NCBI GenBank assembly: GCA_030431475.1
Contig: JAUIJD010000032.1
Location: forward strand, 1-51,406
Direction: 5' to 3'
Length of the DNA stretch: 51,406 nucleotides
Source: Verrucomicrobiia bacterium
GTDB lineage: Bacteria > Verrucomicrobiota > Verrucomicrobiia > Verrucomicrobiales > Akkermansiaceae
The notes under the pieces were generated by a model. It was not told the DNA's origin. It searched no databases and saw only the letters and a program-made list of their open reading frames with translations. Made by a program: the position numbers and the translations under genes. Shown here one piece after another: positions 26,487 to 37,100 of this stretch. The stretch's first letter is position 1; every line of letters begins with the position of its first letter.

Positions 26487-29400
26487 TCAAATCTCCTCCG
26501 GAGACAGCCAGCGGAACGTGGTGATCTCGAACCTACGGCCGAAGGTCTTGTTGAGCTCCCGGAGTTCGCCGGGAAGTGCGTCGGACGGATCGACGGGGTC
26601 GATGTAGTCGGGGAGGCGCTGAACGGTCGCCTCGCACCAGGCGGAGGCGAGCACTTCGCCCGTGGAACTACGGGATTCGCCGTAGGCGCGGAGCCGGAAG
26701 GTGTCTCCACGGACCGTGACGACCGGTGCCAGTGCCATCATGAGGTCGCCCTGGCTCAGGAACGAGGGGGCGCCCTCGGCGCTCTGGCCGTAGCGGGCTT
26801 CCGGATTGGATTCTCCATTGATGGCCCCGGACCGGTCACCCGGCGTGGCGGTGATCTCCTTCGAATCCTCGGCGCGGAAGTCTGCGTTGATGTTCGACCG
26901 GTCGATGGCCGTCTGCAGCAGCCCCTGCTGGACGTGGAGGTCGTCGCTCGAACCCGGCCGACGATTGACGAATTCACCGATCGTCAGCGAGGGGGCGCCG
27001 TCGGTGCGGGCGCGCTCGCGGACCTGCTCGACGATGTTTTCGGCCAGCAGCTGGATCTGCTCGTCGGTCAGCGACCGGAAGCCCGCCCAACGCTTCTGGC
27101 CGGCAATGTCGATGGCACCGGTGTCCGAGGCATTGTCGGCGTCCCCGGAAAGAACAAGGCTGGAGCGGGGGAACGGAGTCTTGTCCGGGTTCTCGAAGCG
27201 TTCCAAACCCCATCCCATCGCGGCGGCGCCTCGGGCCGAGGCGAGAAGGGCCCTCCAGGCGTCCACCGAATCGGAGTTCACGTTGAAGGCGCCGTCGATT
27301 CCCATGACGGCTCCCATCCGGCGGCTCAGCTCATCGTCGTCGAGTCCGGAGAGTTCGCGCGCCAGGGAGTCGGCCGACACACCCGCTTCGATCGGAACCA
27401 GTCGCGGATTCAGGAGTTGCTCGTCGCCCGAGAGGAAACGTCGGAGTTTTTCCTCACGAGGTTGGCGACGGATGAAGGAGTTGTCGAAGTCCGCTGCCGT
27501 CGAGAAGAAGTAGCGATCCCAAAGGGTGTCGTTCAGCAGGTAGGAGTGATCGAGCATGCGGTTGAAGCGAACCGGCGCGCGGCGCGGCATCCGGATGGGG
27601 TTGGCTTCCGCGATCTTCCGGCTGGGAATCAGGGGGCTGGCGTGGGAATTGCCGAGAGCGTGAGTCACGCGGGGGAGGGTGGCGCTCGGTGTCAGGTTGG
27701 CGGTGATCCAGTCTCCGAGACTCGTCGCCGGAATAACGGGGATGTGGAACATCGGCACGCTCGACACGCCTTGGTGGGCGGTGCTGCTTGCACCGTAGAA
27801 ACCGCGGTTGGATCCGGGATCAATCTCGATTCCGGGGAAGGTGTTGAAGTCGGCGACTTCTTCGAAGCGCAGGTCGTAGGTGTCGAGCGCGCTGCCGACC
27901 TCGCCGGAGTCCTGGTTGCCGCCTTCGTGAACGGGGTGACCGGATACCCAGGGTTGGCTGATGTCCGACGGGTCGGTGGTGGTCTTGGCCGCCATGGTCA
28001 GGATGGCGAAAGGAGATTTTCCTCCCGGTGACGGATCTTTCGGAGTCTGAAGCAGGTCGCCGATCCGGAAGGTTCGTGTGATCTCGCCGACCTTGGAGAT
28101 CTCGTTCCCGATGTCGTCGAAGTTGAACGCGTAGGTGCGCAGAACGTCGTCCTCGGTTTCGACCTTGTCTCCCGCCAGAATATCGACCTGGAAGTCGGAG
28201 GCGTCCCGGGCGGGGAGCGACACCGTCCGCCCGGCCTTGGCGAATACCGAGAAGGTGTCTCGAACGGAGATGCCGAGCCAGCCCTGGTCTCCGTAGACCG
28301 GGAACTGCTTGTCGTGTTCATACTTGGTCGAAGTGGGCCGGGCGCCGCCATAGGAGAGGTGGTCGGTCTGGAGTCCGGCGCGGGGGTCCCACCCGGCGAC
28401 GCTTTGAATGCCCAGCATCCCGTAGGCGGGGTTCCCGCTGCGGAACTGGGAGCGGTTGTCCCGGTTTCCGAAATCCTTCGTGGCGTCCCAGTCGAAGAAT
28501 ACCCTCATGTCGTAGCCGCCACGGGTTTCGAGATCCCAGTTCCAGTCCGGCTCGACGTAGGGGGAGAACACCTTCACTTCGCCCGGTTGGAGGGTGAGGT
28601 CTCCGCCGGGGGCGCCCCGTCGGTCGGATCCTCGCAGCAACAGGGTGAAATACTTTCGTGCCTCGGTGTTGTACTGGTTCTGCACCTGGAATCGCGCCAG
28701 GCCGTGATACTCACCGCTTTCGAATTCGGGCCTCAACCACTGTCCGTTCTTCTGGAACCCGAAGAGCACCGGCGGGTCCCAGATGCGGATCCGAAGCTTC
28801 TCCAGCCGGACCGCCACGTCGTAGGGGTTCCACAGCGTGATGGCCGGATCGTAGACCAGATGCGGCGCTCCGTAGCGCTCGTTGCCCCGGGGAGATGCAT
28901 GTTTCTCGAAGAACTCGGCGCGGTCCTGGATGTGCTGGTAGTGAGTGACCACGGAGAACATGAGCTGCAGCTTCGTGATGACGGGCAGCAGGGTCTCGGT
29001 GTCCGGCGAATTCTTGAATCCGTAGCCGCCGTTCCGGCGATCGGGTTGCAGGTCGCGCCGGTCCAGCGTGATGCTCGGTGTGCCTTCGGCCGTTCCACGT
29101 ACATCCTGATGCATGCGGTAATGGTCGCGCAGATAGTCCCATCGGGGGGCTCCGTCATCCTCGCCGAAAACCGGGCCGCCCGCCGCGGCGGCGTCGTAGA
29201 CGAACTCCCCGCCAAGCGCGGAAGCGAGGTCGGCATCGCTCTCCAGAAGCGTCGTCAGATCCCGGCGGAGCCCGCCCTCGGCGACATTGGTGAGAAGGCC
29301 GATGCTACGACCGGTCAGGGACTGCTGACGGCCGAGAATCTCCGGGGCCGACGATTCGCCGGCGGCGAGAACCGCGGTGTCGAGGGAGACGAGCCGCCGA

Positions 29401-30218
29401 GGGCTCCCGAGCGTCTCCGGTGAGAGAGGGGGAGCCACGCTTTCCGGATTGGCGCGTCCGGAGGCGGTTCGCCGGGCGATCAGGGCGGTCTCCGAAGGGG
29501 ACTCATCGTGAGGGAGGGCGATCGGCGCCTTCTGACTTTCGTCCATCACGGCCCATGCGTAGGCTCCGCGGCGCTTGTTGCCGGCATCGACGGGAACCCG
29601 CCCGGCCCGCAGGCCGGGTCCGGTCGACGAGGTGTCTGCGGAGGGGCGCCCGGTGGTCTCGGGATTCACCAGCCACACGGGATCGGAAGGTTCGCCGGTG
29701 GGGTAACCCGGATCGGTCGCGGACGAAGTCTCCCGGGTCGATGCCAGCCATCGCTGGAACTTCTCGCCTTTGTCATCGTAGGCAGGGGCATCATCGCCGG
29801 TGGGATCCCAGCGCCAGCTTTCCCAGACCCCGACTGTGTTGGGTTCGCCGTCGGGCCCGTTGATGGACGAGGAACGGGCGGAGACCCGCTGATCGGGCCC
29901 CATCGCCTTCTGGAGCTCGCCGACACCCAGGATGAGGGCGAGCCGGGCGTTGGCCCGGGCTTCGGCCATCGCCGAACCGGCCTGGCTCGAGCGAAGCGAA
30001 ACCGTCGAGAGCGAGAGAAGGCCGACGGCAAGCAAGGCCAGCAACACCATCAAGGAAATGGTGATGACCAAGGCGAAACCGGTCCGATGGATCGCGGCGG
30101 GCCGGCGAAGGCGGGCTCGTCCAAGGCAGGCGGGCGATGCGGGAAGGGAAACCCCTCGGGAGGCATCGGTCTGCACCTTGGTCGGATTTTCGACAACTCT
30201 TCGTACCATCACTCCCAT
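26487..30218 (-). CDS. Very large prepilin-like protein (Verru_Chthon cassette protein A type)
   Basis: 1243 residues from the ATG at 30218; an in-frame ATG at 30209 is equally possible. Residues about 45-75 form a type IV prepilin-like segment: basic stretch, then TGFALVITISLMVLLALLAVGLL, with the expected cleavage between G and F but without the usual glutamate at position 5. A long helix (EARANARLALILGVGELQKAMG) and a mostly polar body follow. This fits the Verru_Chthon cassette A family of Verrucomicrobia, of unknown function, thought to be exported by a pseudopilus-like route. A 17-bp palindrome lies 49 bp upstream. Confidence 0.75.
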   Translation of the reverse strand: MGVMVRRVVENPTKVQTDASRGVSLPASPACLGRARLRRPAAIHRTGFALVITISLMVLLALLAVGLLSLSTVSLRSSQAGSAMAEARANARLALILGVGELQKAMGPDQRVSARSSSINGPDGEPNTVGVWESWRWDPTGDDAPAYDDKGEKFQRWLASTRETSSATDPGYPTGEPSDPVWLVNPETTGRPSADTSSTGPGLRAGRVPVDAGNKRRGAYAWAVMDESQKAPIALPHDESPSETALIARRTASGRANPESVAPPLSPETLGSPRRLVSLDTAVLAAGESSAPEILGRQQSLTGRSIGLLTNVAEGGLRRDLTTLLESDADLASALGGEFVYDAAAAGGPVFGEDDGAPRWDYLRDHYRMHQDVRGTAEGTPSITLDRRDLQPDRRNGGYGFKNSPDTETLLPVITKLQLMFSVVTHYQHIQDRAEFFEKHASPRGNERYGAPHLVYDPAITLWNPYDVAVRLEKLRIRIWDPPVLFGFQKNGQWLRPEFESGEYHGLARFQVQNQYNTEARKYFTLLLRGSDRRGAPGGDLTLQPGEVKVFSPYVEPDWNWDLETRGGYDMRVFFDWDATKDFGNRDNRSQFRSGNPAYGMLGIQSVAGWDPRAGLQTDHLSYGGARPTSTKYEHDKQFPVYGDQGWLGISVRDTFSVFAKAGRTVSLPARDASDFQVDILAGDKVETEDDVLRTYAFNFDDIGNEISKVGEITRTFRIGDLLQTPKDPSPGGKSPFAILTMAAKTTTDPSDISQPWVSGHPVHEGGNQDSGEVGSALDTYDLRFEEVADFNTFPGIEIDPGSNRGFYGASSTAHQGVSSVPMFHIPVIPATSLGDWITANLTPSATLPRVTHALGNSHASPLIPSRKIAEANPIRMPRRAPVRFNRMLDHSYLLNDTLWDRYFFSTAADFDNSFIRRQPREEKLRRFLSGDEQLLNPRLVPIEAGVSADSLARELSGLDDDELSRRMGAVMGIDGAFNVNSDSVDAWRALLASARGAAAMGWGLERFENPDKTPFPRSSLVLSGDADNASDTGAIDIAGQKRWAGFRSLTDEQIQLLAENIVEQVRERARTDGAPSLTIGEFVNRRPGSSDDLHVQQGLLQTAIDRSNINADFRAEDSKEITATPGDRSGAINGESNPEARYGQSAEGAPSFLSQGDLMMALAPVVTVRGDTFRLRAYGESRSSTGEVLASAWCEATVQRLPDYIDPVDPSDALPGELRELNKTFGRRFEITTFRWLSPEEI

Positions 30219-30266
30219 GATCGAGCTGACGTTGATGAATCCGACTAGAAATCCCCGGTGATGAGT

Positions 30267-30283
30267 TGTCTGAGGCTGAGACA
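30267..30283. promoter_or_regulatory. Putative operator, GntR/LacI-type motif, copy 1
   Basis: TGTCTGAGGCTGAGACA: 5-bp perfect arms around 7 nt, sharing TGTCTkAnnnTGrGACA with the copies at 31479-31495 and 49457-49473. It lies between the GntR/LacI gene and the large prepilin-like gene, 49 bp before the latter's start. Confidence 0.6.
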
Positions 30284-30349
30284 TCAACCTCGGGTTCGAG
30301 CTTCCCGCCACGTCCGAGAGCTCGCGCCGATCGATGGTCCGGTGCCGCG

Positions 30350-31441
30350 TCACCTGCGGACGGTGCCGCCCGGGACGAATTCTCCGAGGAAACGGGTCTC
30401 TTTCCGTCGCGGGCGGCGGCCTTCGATCAGGTTGACGATGAGGGTCCCGATTCTCTTGCCCATGAGGGCCCCGTTGAAGGCGTAGTGGGTCAGCCCGGGC
30501 ACCGTGTAGTCGAGGATGGGATCGTCCCAGCCGACCAGGATGTCGAGCTGACCGGGCACCGAGATGCCGGCCTTGAGGGCGTGGCAGAGGATGGTCACGG
30601 CATCCTCCGGGCAGGTGAGGAAACAGGCGGTCGGTGAGGGTCGGGCGGCGAGTACGGAATTCAACGCGCGGCAGACCGAGGCCGGATCGCCGTCGTATTC
30701 CACGACCTGGGCGGTGGCGCCGAGTTCCTGTGCCTGGCGGCGGAAGGCGGCGCCGGCCAGCCGGTCGCCGAGGCTCGTCTGTCGGGCGATGAGGAACACG
30801 ACCTGACGGTGTCCGCGCGCCACCAGCAGTCCTGCCGCGTGCTTGGCCACCGCTTCGTTGTCGGGATAGGCGCAGGGAAGGTTGCAGTCGTCGTGGAGGC
30901 GGCCCGCGACGATGCAGGGGATGTTCCGTTTCGCGAACCAGCGTTGCATCGGCTGGGTCGAGAAGAACAGCACCCAGCCGGCGGTGTTCGGGAGTTCGAT
31001 GAGCCGTCGCAGCTCCTTCGGACGGTGACTGGTGAAGAGCTGCGGTCGGCTCTCGAACTCGACCCGCAGCTCGCGTGAGTCGACCCGATGCGAGAGACCC
31101 TCGAGGATGGAGTGGTGCACCGCGCCCATCTTCCAGTGGGAGAAGGGGGCGAGCACCCGGATGATCCGGCCGCTGGGACGGACTTTCGGCTTGATCGACT
31201 TCGGGTTGATGCGCCGGCGGACGCCCCGGCCGCCGGTCGAGATCAGGCCTTCCTCGGTGAGCTGCTGGAGGGCCCGGCGGACCGTGACGCGGCTGACCTG
31301 GAGTTCCCGGCAAAGGGTGGCCTCGGTGGGGAGCTCCTTGCGCCATTCGCCCTGCGTGATCCGTTGGCGAATCCACTGGATCGCCTGATCGGTCAGGAGA
31401 TTCCGGCGCGGAGGGGCGGATCGTTGGGGTTCGGGCATCAC
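30350..31441 (-). CDS. GntR-type DNA-binding regulator with LacI-like sugar-binding domain
   Basis: 363 residues. The N-terminal GntR winged helix is clear: LTDQAIQWIRQRITQGEW, LPTEATLCRELQVSRVTVRRALQQLTEEGLI, STGGRGVRRRI. From about residue 90 a periplasmic-binding-protein-like domain follows, with LIELPNTAGWVLFF, RGHRQVVFLIARQTSLGDRLAGA and VVEYDGD. This GntR/LacI hybrid layout is that of AraR and is common in Verrucomicrobia for sugar-responsive control. The start can be at 31441 or 31438. A matching palindrome precedes it, and two more copies lie before the prepilin-like and GH31 genes. Confidence 0.9.
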   Translation of the reverse strand: MMPEPQRSAPPRRNLLTDQAIQWIRQRITQGEWRKELPTEATLCRELQVSRVTVRRALQQLTEEGLISTGGRGVRRRINPKSIKPKVRPSGRIIRVLAPFSHWKMGAVHHSILEGLSHRVDSRELRVEFESRPQLFTSHRPKELRRLIELPNTAGWVLFFSTQPMQRWFAKRNIPCIVAGRLHDDCNLPCAYPDNEAVAKHAAGLLVARGHRQVVFLIARQTSLGDRLAGAAFRRQAQELGATAQVVEYDGDPASVCRALNSVLAARPSPTACFLTCPEDAVTILCHALKAGISVPGQLDILVGWDDPILDYTVPGLTHYAFNGALMGKRIGTLIVNLIEGRRPRRKETRFLGEFVPGGTVRR

Positions 31442-31478
31442 TCACAGTATCGTGATCCCCGGCTCAGAAGCGACACGG

Positions 31479-31495
31479 TGTCTTAGATTGGGACA
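31479..31495. promoter_or_regulatory. Putative operator, GntR/LacI-type motif, copy 2
   Basis: TGTCTTAGATTGGGACA, 38 bp upstream of the GntR/LacI start; arms TGTC/GACA with one mismatch in the fifth pair. The position suggests autoregulation. It is followed by AAT, as in copy 3. Confidence 0.6.
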
Positions 31496-31631
31496 AATTG
31501 GGTCGGAAGTGCTCTCAAGGGGGAAGGGCGGCGGAGGATACCGTCGAAGTCGCGGACGAATGGCACGGATTGCAAGTAGCAAGGCACGGGAGGCGAGTGA
31601 CCTGGCATGAATTGTCGCTTAGGGTAAGCCC

Positions 31632-32654
31632 ATGAATCCGAGCCGACTTCCCAGCGATCAATTCCGGGTTTCCGGTTTGCTGAAGCAACGTCTGGTCGAG
31701 CGGGGGATCTCGGTGCCTGCGGTGCTGCGGCGGGCGGGACTGGCTCCGCACTTCATGGAGCAGGAGCGGATCTACGCGACGACCGCGCAGTTGTTCGCCC
31801 TGTGGCGGGCGATCGGCGAGATCAGCGGGGATCCGGCGATCGGACTCGATCTGGGCGCCGAGACGCGCTTCGAGCGCTACGACCCGGTGCAGCTGGCGGC
31901 GGTGTGTAGCCGCACCTTCGGCGACGCACTCCAGCGTGCGGCGCGTTGCAAGATCCTGTCGTGTCCGGAGGAGATCCGTCTCGAGTCGGACGGCGACGAA
32001 ACCACGGTGCGCTTCGTTTTCCTCAACCGGACCGAGGTGGAGCCGGAGGTGCTCGTCGACGTCTGCCTGTCGTGGGTGCTGGCCATTGGCGAGCGGGGCA
32101 CGGGTGGTCAGGTGCGCCCGCGCCGTGTCGAGCTCACCCGGGAGAGCGGACCGCTTGAACGGTTGGAGGGCCGCTACGGCTGTCGCATCCGCTTCCATGC
32201 GGACCACAACGCAATTGTGTTCGACAGCGCGGACCTCGAGCGCCCGATGGACACCTACCACGAGGAGCTGCTGAAGATCCTTGGTGCGCAGCTCGACAGC
32301 GAGCTCGAGGCGCGCCGCTGTGCGTCGCGCGTCGCCGAACAGGTCAGGCACGCCTTGAAGCGCTCGCTGGCGGGGAGCCGTCCGAGCCGCGAGCAGGTGG
32401 CCCGCGACCTGCACCTGAGCGTGCGGACGCTCCAGCGGCGCCTGAGCGAGGACGGCACGACCTTCAAGCAGGTGCTCGAGGACACCCGACGCGAGCTGGC
32501 CCGCGACTATCTCGGTCAGAGCTCGATCGAGCTGAACGAGGCGGCCTTCCTGCTGGGCTACGAGGACACCAACTCCTTTTTCCGGGCCTTCCACCACTGG
32601 GAGGGAACCTCGCCGGGGGAATGGCGTCGGCGAAACGGAGCCGGCGCCAATTGA
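31632..32654 (+). CDS. AraC-family transcriptional regulator (arabinose-binding-like N-domain)
   Basis: 340 residues. The N-terminal half resembles the Arabinose_bd domain of OruR/ArgR-type AraC regulators ([43 protein letters not shown]). The C-terminal AraC helix-turn-helix pair is typical: [40 protein letters not shown], then [37 protein letters not shown]. It probably activates the SDR and cupin genes that follow on the same strand 32 nt downstream. Confidence 0.92.
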   Translation: MNPSRLPSDQFRVSGLLKQRLVERGISVPAVLRRAGLAPHFMEQERIYATTAQLFALWRAIGEISGDPAIGLDLGAETRFERYDPVQLAAVCSRTFGDALQRAARCKILSCPEEIRLESDGDETTVRFVFLNRTEVEPEVLVDVCLSWVLAIGERGTGGQVRPRRVELTRESGPLERLEGRYGCRIRFHADHNAIVFDSADLERPMDTYHEELLKILGAQLDSELEARRCASRVAEQVRHALKRSLAGSRPSREQVARDLHLSVRTLQRRLSEDGTTFKQVLEDTRRELARDYLGQSSIELNEAAFLLGYEDTNSFFRAFHHWEGTSPGEWRRRNGAGAN

Positions 32655-32686
32655 GAACGACCATCAGTCAAGCAACCAACACCACC

Positions 32687-33430
32687 ATGAAGAACAGCAT
32701 TGAAGGGAAAGTCATCGTCATCACCGGAGCCAGCAGCGGCCTCGGGGAGGCCACTGCCAGGGATCTCGCCTCGAAGGGTGCCCGGGTGATCCTCGGAGCC
32801 CGTCGAAAGGATCGCATCGAGGCCTTGGCCGAGGAACTGGGCGGCGAAGGGAAGGCACTCGCGGTCGAGACCGACGTCACCGACCGCGAGCAGGTGCAGC
32901 GTCTCGTCGATGCTGCGATCGACGCCTTCGGCCGCATCGATGTCATGATCAACAACGCCGGCCTGATGCAGCAGTCGCTGCTCGAGCGGCTGAAGGTGGA
33001 CGAGTGGGACAACATGATCGACGTCAACATCAAGGGCGTGCTCTACGGCATCGCCGCGGTGCTGCCCGTGATGAAGGAACAGCAGTCCGGCCACATCATC
33101 AATGTCTCGTCGGTGGCCGGCCACAAGGTGACGCCGGCGGGGACGGTCTACTGCGCCACCAAGCACGCGGTGCGGGCGATCTCCGAGGGGCTGCGGACCG
33201 AGGTGACGCCCTACGGGCTGCGCACGACGGTCGTCTCGCCGGGGGCGGTGGCGACGGAGCTTCCCGATCACATCACCGATGCCGAGTCCGCCGATGCCAT
33301 TCAGGGCTACTACGAGTCGGTGGCGATCCCGGCCGACTCCTTCGCCCGCGCGGTCGCGTTCGCGATCGAGCAACCGGAGGACGTCGACATCAACGAAGTG
33401 CTGTTCCGGCCGACCAAGCAGGAACTTTGA
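32687..33430 (+). CDS. Short-chain dehydrogenase/reductase (classical SDR)
   Basis: 247 residues from the ATG at 32687 ([16 protein letters not shown]). Classical SDR motifs are all present: the cofactor site TGASSGLG at 13-20, NNAG, the catalytic serine in INVSSVAG and YxxxK in YCATKHAV. An R17-type basic residue after the glycine motif (ARRKDR) suggests NADPH. The substrate is unknown. It follows the AraC regulator and is followed after 14 nt by the cupin gene, a gene order often seen in AraC-controlled oxidoreductase sets. Confidence 0.93.
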   Translation: MKNSIEGKVIVITGASSGLGEATARDLASKGARVILGARRKDRIEALAEELGGEGKALAVETDVTDREQVQRLVDAAIDAFGRIDVMINNAGLMQQSLLERLKVDEWDNMIDVNIKGVLYGIAAVLPVMKEQQSGHIINVSSVAGHKVTPAGTVYCATKHAVRAISEGLRTEVTPYGLRTTVVSPGAVATELPDHITDAESADAIQGYYESVAIPADSFARAVAFAIEQPEDVDINEVLFRPTKQEL

Positions 33431-33444
33431 AGCCAAGCCGACCG

Positions 33445-33960
33445 ATGAGCAATCGACGAACCTTTCTCAAACGCAGTGCGGGGGGCGCGGTCACTCCTGT
33501 GCTGGTACTTCCTGGACTCCGGGGAGCCGAACGCGAAGACCGCCCGACCACCAACAGCAGCAACATGAAGATCATCCGCAACGGAGAACAGAAATCCGCC
33601 CCCGGACCCGGCGACTGGTTCACCGGGGAGGTCCGCATCGACCCCTTGTTCCAACCCGAGGGCGAGGGCCGCGCCGGCGGCGCCAGCGTCACCTTCGAGC
33701 CCGGCGCCCGCACGGCGTGGCACACCCACCCGATCGGCCAGACCCTGATCGTCACCTCCGGCGTCGGCCGGGTGCAGGTCGAGGGTGGCCTGATCGAGGA
33801 GATCCGACCCGGAGACGTCGTCTGGTTCCCGGCCGGGGTGAAACACTGGCACGGTGCCAGCCCGGACAAGGCGATGACCCACATCGCCATTCAGGAGGCC
33901 AAGGACGGCGAGGTCGTGGAGTGGATGGAGCACGTCACCGACGCGCAGTACCAAGGCTGA
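33445..33960 (+). CDS. Secreted cupin-domain protein (twin-arginine signal)
   Basis: 171 residues from the ATG at 33445. The N-terminus [23 protein letters not shown] is a twin-arginine signal peptide. The mature part is one cupin barrel: metal-binding motif 1 is [17 protein letters not shown] and motif 2 is [16 protein letters not shown]. The domain resembles cupins paired with SDRs and carboxymuconolactone decarboxylase-like proteins; the reaction is unknown. A start inside at MKIIRNGEQ would give a cytoplasmic form. Three hairpins follow it. Confidence 0.88.
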   Translation: MSNRRTFLKRSAGGAVTPVLVLPGLRGAEREDRPTTNSSNMKIIRNGEQKSAPGPGDWFTGEVRIDPLFQPEGEGRAGGASVTFEPGARTAWHTHPIGQTLIVTSGVGRVQVEGGLIEEIRPGDVVWFPAGVKHWHGASPDKAMTHIAIQEAKDGEVVEWMEHVTDAQYQG

Positions 33961-33975
33961 GCCGACCGTGTGATG

Positions 33976-34001
33976 GTAGGGTCGGCCGCCCCCGGCCGAC
34001 C
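33976..34001 (+). repeat. GTAG-headed hairpin (REP-like)
   Basis: GTAG directly followed by GGTCGGCCG-CCCC-CGGCCGACC, a 9-bp perfect stem with a 4-nt loop. The GTAG head and the palindromic body match the layout of REP elements that are mobilised by REP-associated tyrosine transposases; no such transposase is in the window. Confidence 0.65.
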
Positions 34002-34035
34002 TGCCAATCCGGGGAAGCCCGGTTTTTCGGTCCGA

Positions 34036-34060
34036 GGACGAGCGAGGCGCTCGTCCCTAC
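34036..34060 (-). repeat. GTAG-headed hairpin (REP-like), inverted
   Basis: On the minus strand GTAG is directly followed by GGACGAGCG-CCT-CGCTCGTCC, a 9-bp perfect stem with a 3-nt loop. It faces the element at 33976-34001, so the pair is arranged head to head as in BIME-like REP pairs. Confidence 0.65.
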
Positions 34061-34102
34061 CTGAAATCGATCGCTGAGTCGGTGGAGGAGCACCCATCCT
34101 TC

Positions 34103-34117
34103 GAGGGACGGTCCCTC
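34103..34117. repeat. Short palindrome beside the GH2 stop codon
   Basis: GAGGGAC-G-GTCCCTC, 7-bp perfect arms, only 3 bp beyond the end of the GH2 gene. It may act as a bidirectional transcription end between the convergent cupin and GH2 genes. Confidence 0.4.
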
Positions 34118-34120
34118 CCG

Positions 34121-37100
34121 TCACGGCGCCTCGCCGGCGAAGTGGAGCCAGAAGCTGCCGCGGTGGGTCGCCGGCTCGCCGCCGGGGGCGCTTGTCGGTC
34201 CCAGGTTCTCCACGGCGTGGAACTTGGTGCCGATCGCGGAGATGCGGTGCAGCAGCGAGAGGTCGCCGGAGGGCATGGTGAATTGCGTGTTCTTGGGGTC
34301 GGGGCCGTTGGTGGGCGTGAGGACGCGCAGGAACAGGTCCGGGGATTCCGCGACGATGCGGATGGGGCCCTCGGTGGTCTCGAGCAAGGCCCAGTGGAGG
34401 TCGCGGTGGTAGCCGCGGAAGACCGGCGCCTCGATGTAGGTGCGGCCGGGGATGGGGTCGTTGGCCGACTTTTCCCAGACGCCGAGCGGCGTGCCCGCAA
34501 GGCGGTTCGCCCACACCGGCTGGGGGCCGCCGCCGAGCCAGCGCATGCCGGTGACCCGGTCCTGCGGGTAGTCGAAGGTGAGGCCCGCGTTGACCTCCTT
34601 GCCGGCATCCTCGAGCTCGTAGTCGATGCGCAGCCAGCCGTCGCCGCGCAGGGTGTAGGTGAGTTGGCGCAGGGCGCCCTCGTAGCTGGCCTCGACGACC
34701 GGGTCGTCGCCGGAGCGGCGGCGCGTGAGCCGTTGCAGTTCGGCGTCGCCGCTGGCCAGGCGGGGGCCGTCGGACAGGGACACGGGCTTGCCGTTGGCGA
34801 TCACCTCGGTGATGCGGCCGGTGGCCTTGCCGATCTCCAGGCTCAGCATTTCGGAGGAAAGGGTGATCGTGTCGTCGTCCTCGGTGGCGTCGGCCGCCGC
34901 GTCCGGGGCTTCGGGCAGGTTGGCGGCGGCGATGTTCTCGTGAGAGCGGAGCGGCCAGGTCCACTGCCGCAGTTCACGGCCGTGCGGATCGACGACCTTC
35001 AGTCGAACCGCGTCATGATCCTGCCAACCGTCGGGAAGCGGCACCTTCATCGTCCCGCGGGCCTGCGGTGCGACGGGTGGGGCGGTGAATTCCCCGGATG
35101 AGGCGACCTTGAACCCGGTCGCTTCGCCGTCGTCGAGCGTCGGGAAGTCGCCGACCTCCCAGCGGACGAGGCACCGGTCGAGGGGGGTGAAATGGTAGTC
35201 GTTGAGCACCGCCACCGAGCCGTCCCACCGGGGCGTGATCGACGGCGAGCTCAGCACCACCGGCGACCAGATCTCGCGCACCGCCTCGTAGCTCGGCTCC
35301 TTCTCGTTGTAGGGACCGACGAGGCCGTCGGGCGCGTGGTTGCCATCGTTGTCGATGCGACCGTTCTGGTCGGTGCGGCGCACGCCCTCGTCGGCGAACA
35401 CCCAGAGGAAGCCGCCGACGCCCTTCGGGGACGCCCGCATGGCGTCCCAGAAATCCTGCAGGCCGGCGCCGTGGCCGCCGTCGTAGAGGCCGTGGAGGAA
35501 CTCGGTGGGCAGGTAGAGGTTCGGGCCGGCGAGCTTTTCGACGAGGGTCGGGTAGGTCGGGTAGTGGGTGGTGTCGAGACCGCCGAAGGCGATGTCTCCC
35601 TTCCAGTTGGTGCTGGGGTGGATCACCGGGCGCTTCTGCGGGTCATGGAGGTGAAAGTCGCCATCGACGTCCGGGTTCCAGCCGCCCTCGTTGCCGTTGG
35701 CCCAGAGGATGATGCTGGGGTGGTTGACGTCGCGCTCGACCATTTCCCGGACCACGCGGCGGGCGGTCGGGGTGTCGTAGGGCGGACTCTGCCAACCGGT
35801 GATCTCGTCGATGACCAGCAGGCCTTCCTCGTCGCAGATTTCCAGAAGGTGGGTGTCGGGCGGGTAGTGCGACATCCGCAGCGCGTTCATGTTGAGCCCC
35901 TTGATCAGTGCGACCGCCTCCTCGCTGAGCGCCCGGCTCGAGGTGCGGCCGTGTTCGGGGTGGAAGACGTGGCGGTTGATGCCCTTGATGCGGATCTTCG
36001 TGCCGTTGAGGTAGAGCCCGTCGCCGGGGCGGATCTCGACGCTGCGGAAACCGAAGCGCTCGCGCAGCCGATGCAGGACCTCTTCGCCGCGTCGCAGCTC
36101 CACCGCCAGCTGATAGAGGGCCGGGTTCTCCATCGTCCACGGCGTGATCTCCGGCAGGCGGGTCGAGAGGGTGGCGCTGCCGTCCCAGGTGGCGAGCGGT
36201 GCCGAGAAGGGTTCGCCGACCGGGTTGCCGTCGACGTCCTCGACGCGGGCACGCACTTCGAGCGGTTCGCCGATGCCGTGGGCGTGGGCGATGACCGTCA
36301 GGTCGCCGTCGGCCTGCGCGTCGATGGCCACACGCTGGAGCGCCTGCCGCGGCCTCGCCTCGAGCCGGACGGGCCGGAAGATCCCGCCGAAGACCCAGTA
36401 GTCCGCGGCACGCTCGGCGGAGTTCACGCTGGCGTTGCGGCTGCGTTTCGAAACGGTGACCTCCAGCAGGTTGGGGCCGCCGTAGCGGAGCAGGCTGCCG
36501 ACGTTGAAGCGGAAGGGGTAGAAGGCGCCTTGATGGACCGCGCCGGCGGAGGTGCCGTTGACCTTCACCTCGGCGTCGGTCATCGCGCCCTCGAAGACGA
36601 GCTGGATGTTCCGGCCCTTCCACTCTGCGGGGACGTCGAAGGTGTGGCGGTAGAGGCCCTGCTCGGAGGCCGGGTCGGGATCGTGGCCGTAGTTGTAGCT
36701 GCCGAATCCCTGCAGCTCCCAGCACGAGGGCACCGGGATGGTCGTCCATTCGCCGGAACGGCGCCCGCCGGTGCACAGGAACTCCCAGGGCACGGTGTCG
36801 TCGGCGCCGGTGCCGGAGAGGTAGCGGGTTTCGGTGTCTGTCGTGGTCGAGTCGGCGACGGGTTCGAGGTCGAGGTGGAAGACTCGGTCGCCGGTCAGCG
36901 GCGTCAGGCGCTCGGCGGGGGTGCCGTTTTGGCCGGTGCTGAAGGCCCGCCCGTCCGGGTAGGCGTCGGCCGTGCGGGTGCCGTTGAGCTCGAAGAAGAA
37001 GTCGTCACCATCCGAGGCCCGGCTGAGGTCGAAGCCGTAGATGGTGCCGGGGGCGAGCGTGAGCGGCGCCTCAAGGAGGAAGGTCAGGTAGCGGCTGGTG

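Noticed and set aside
30219-31445. N-terminal extension of the prepilin-like protein through the GntR gene
   Set aside because: The frame is open, but this part reads as arginine/proline-rich shadow of the regulator; the prepilin segment needs a start close to 30218.
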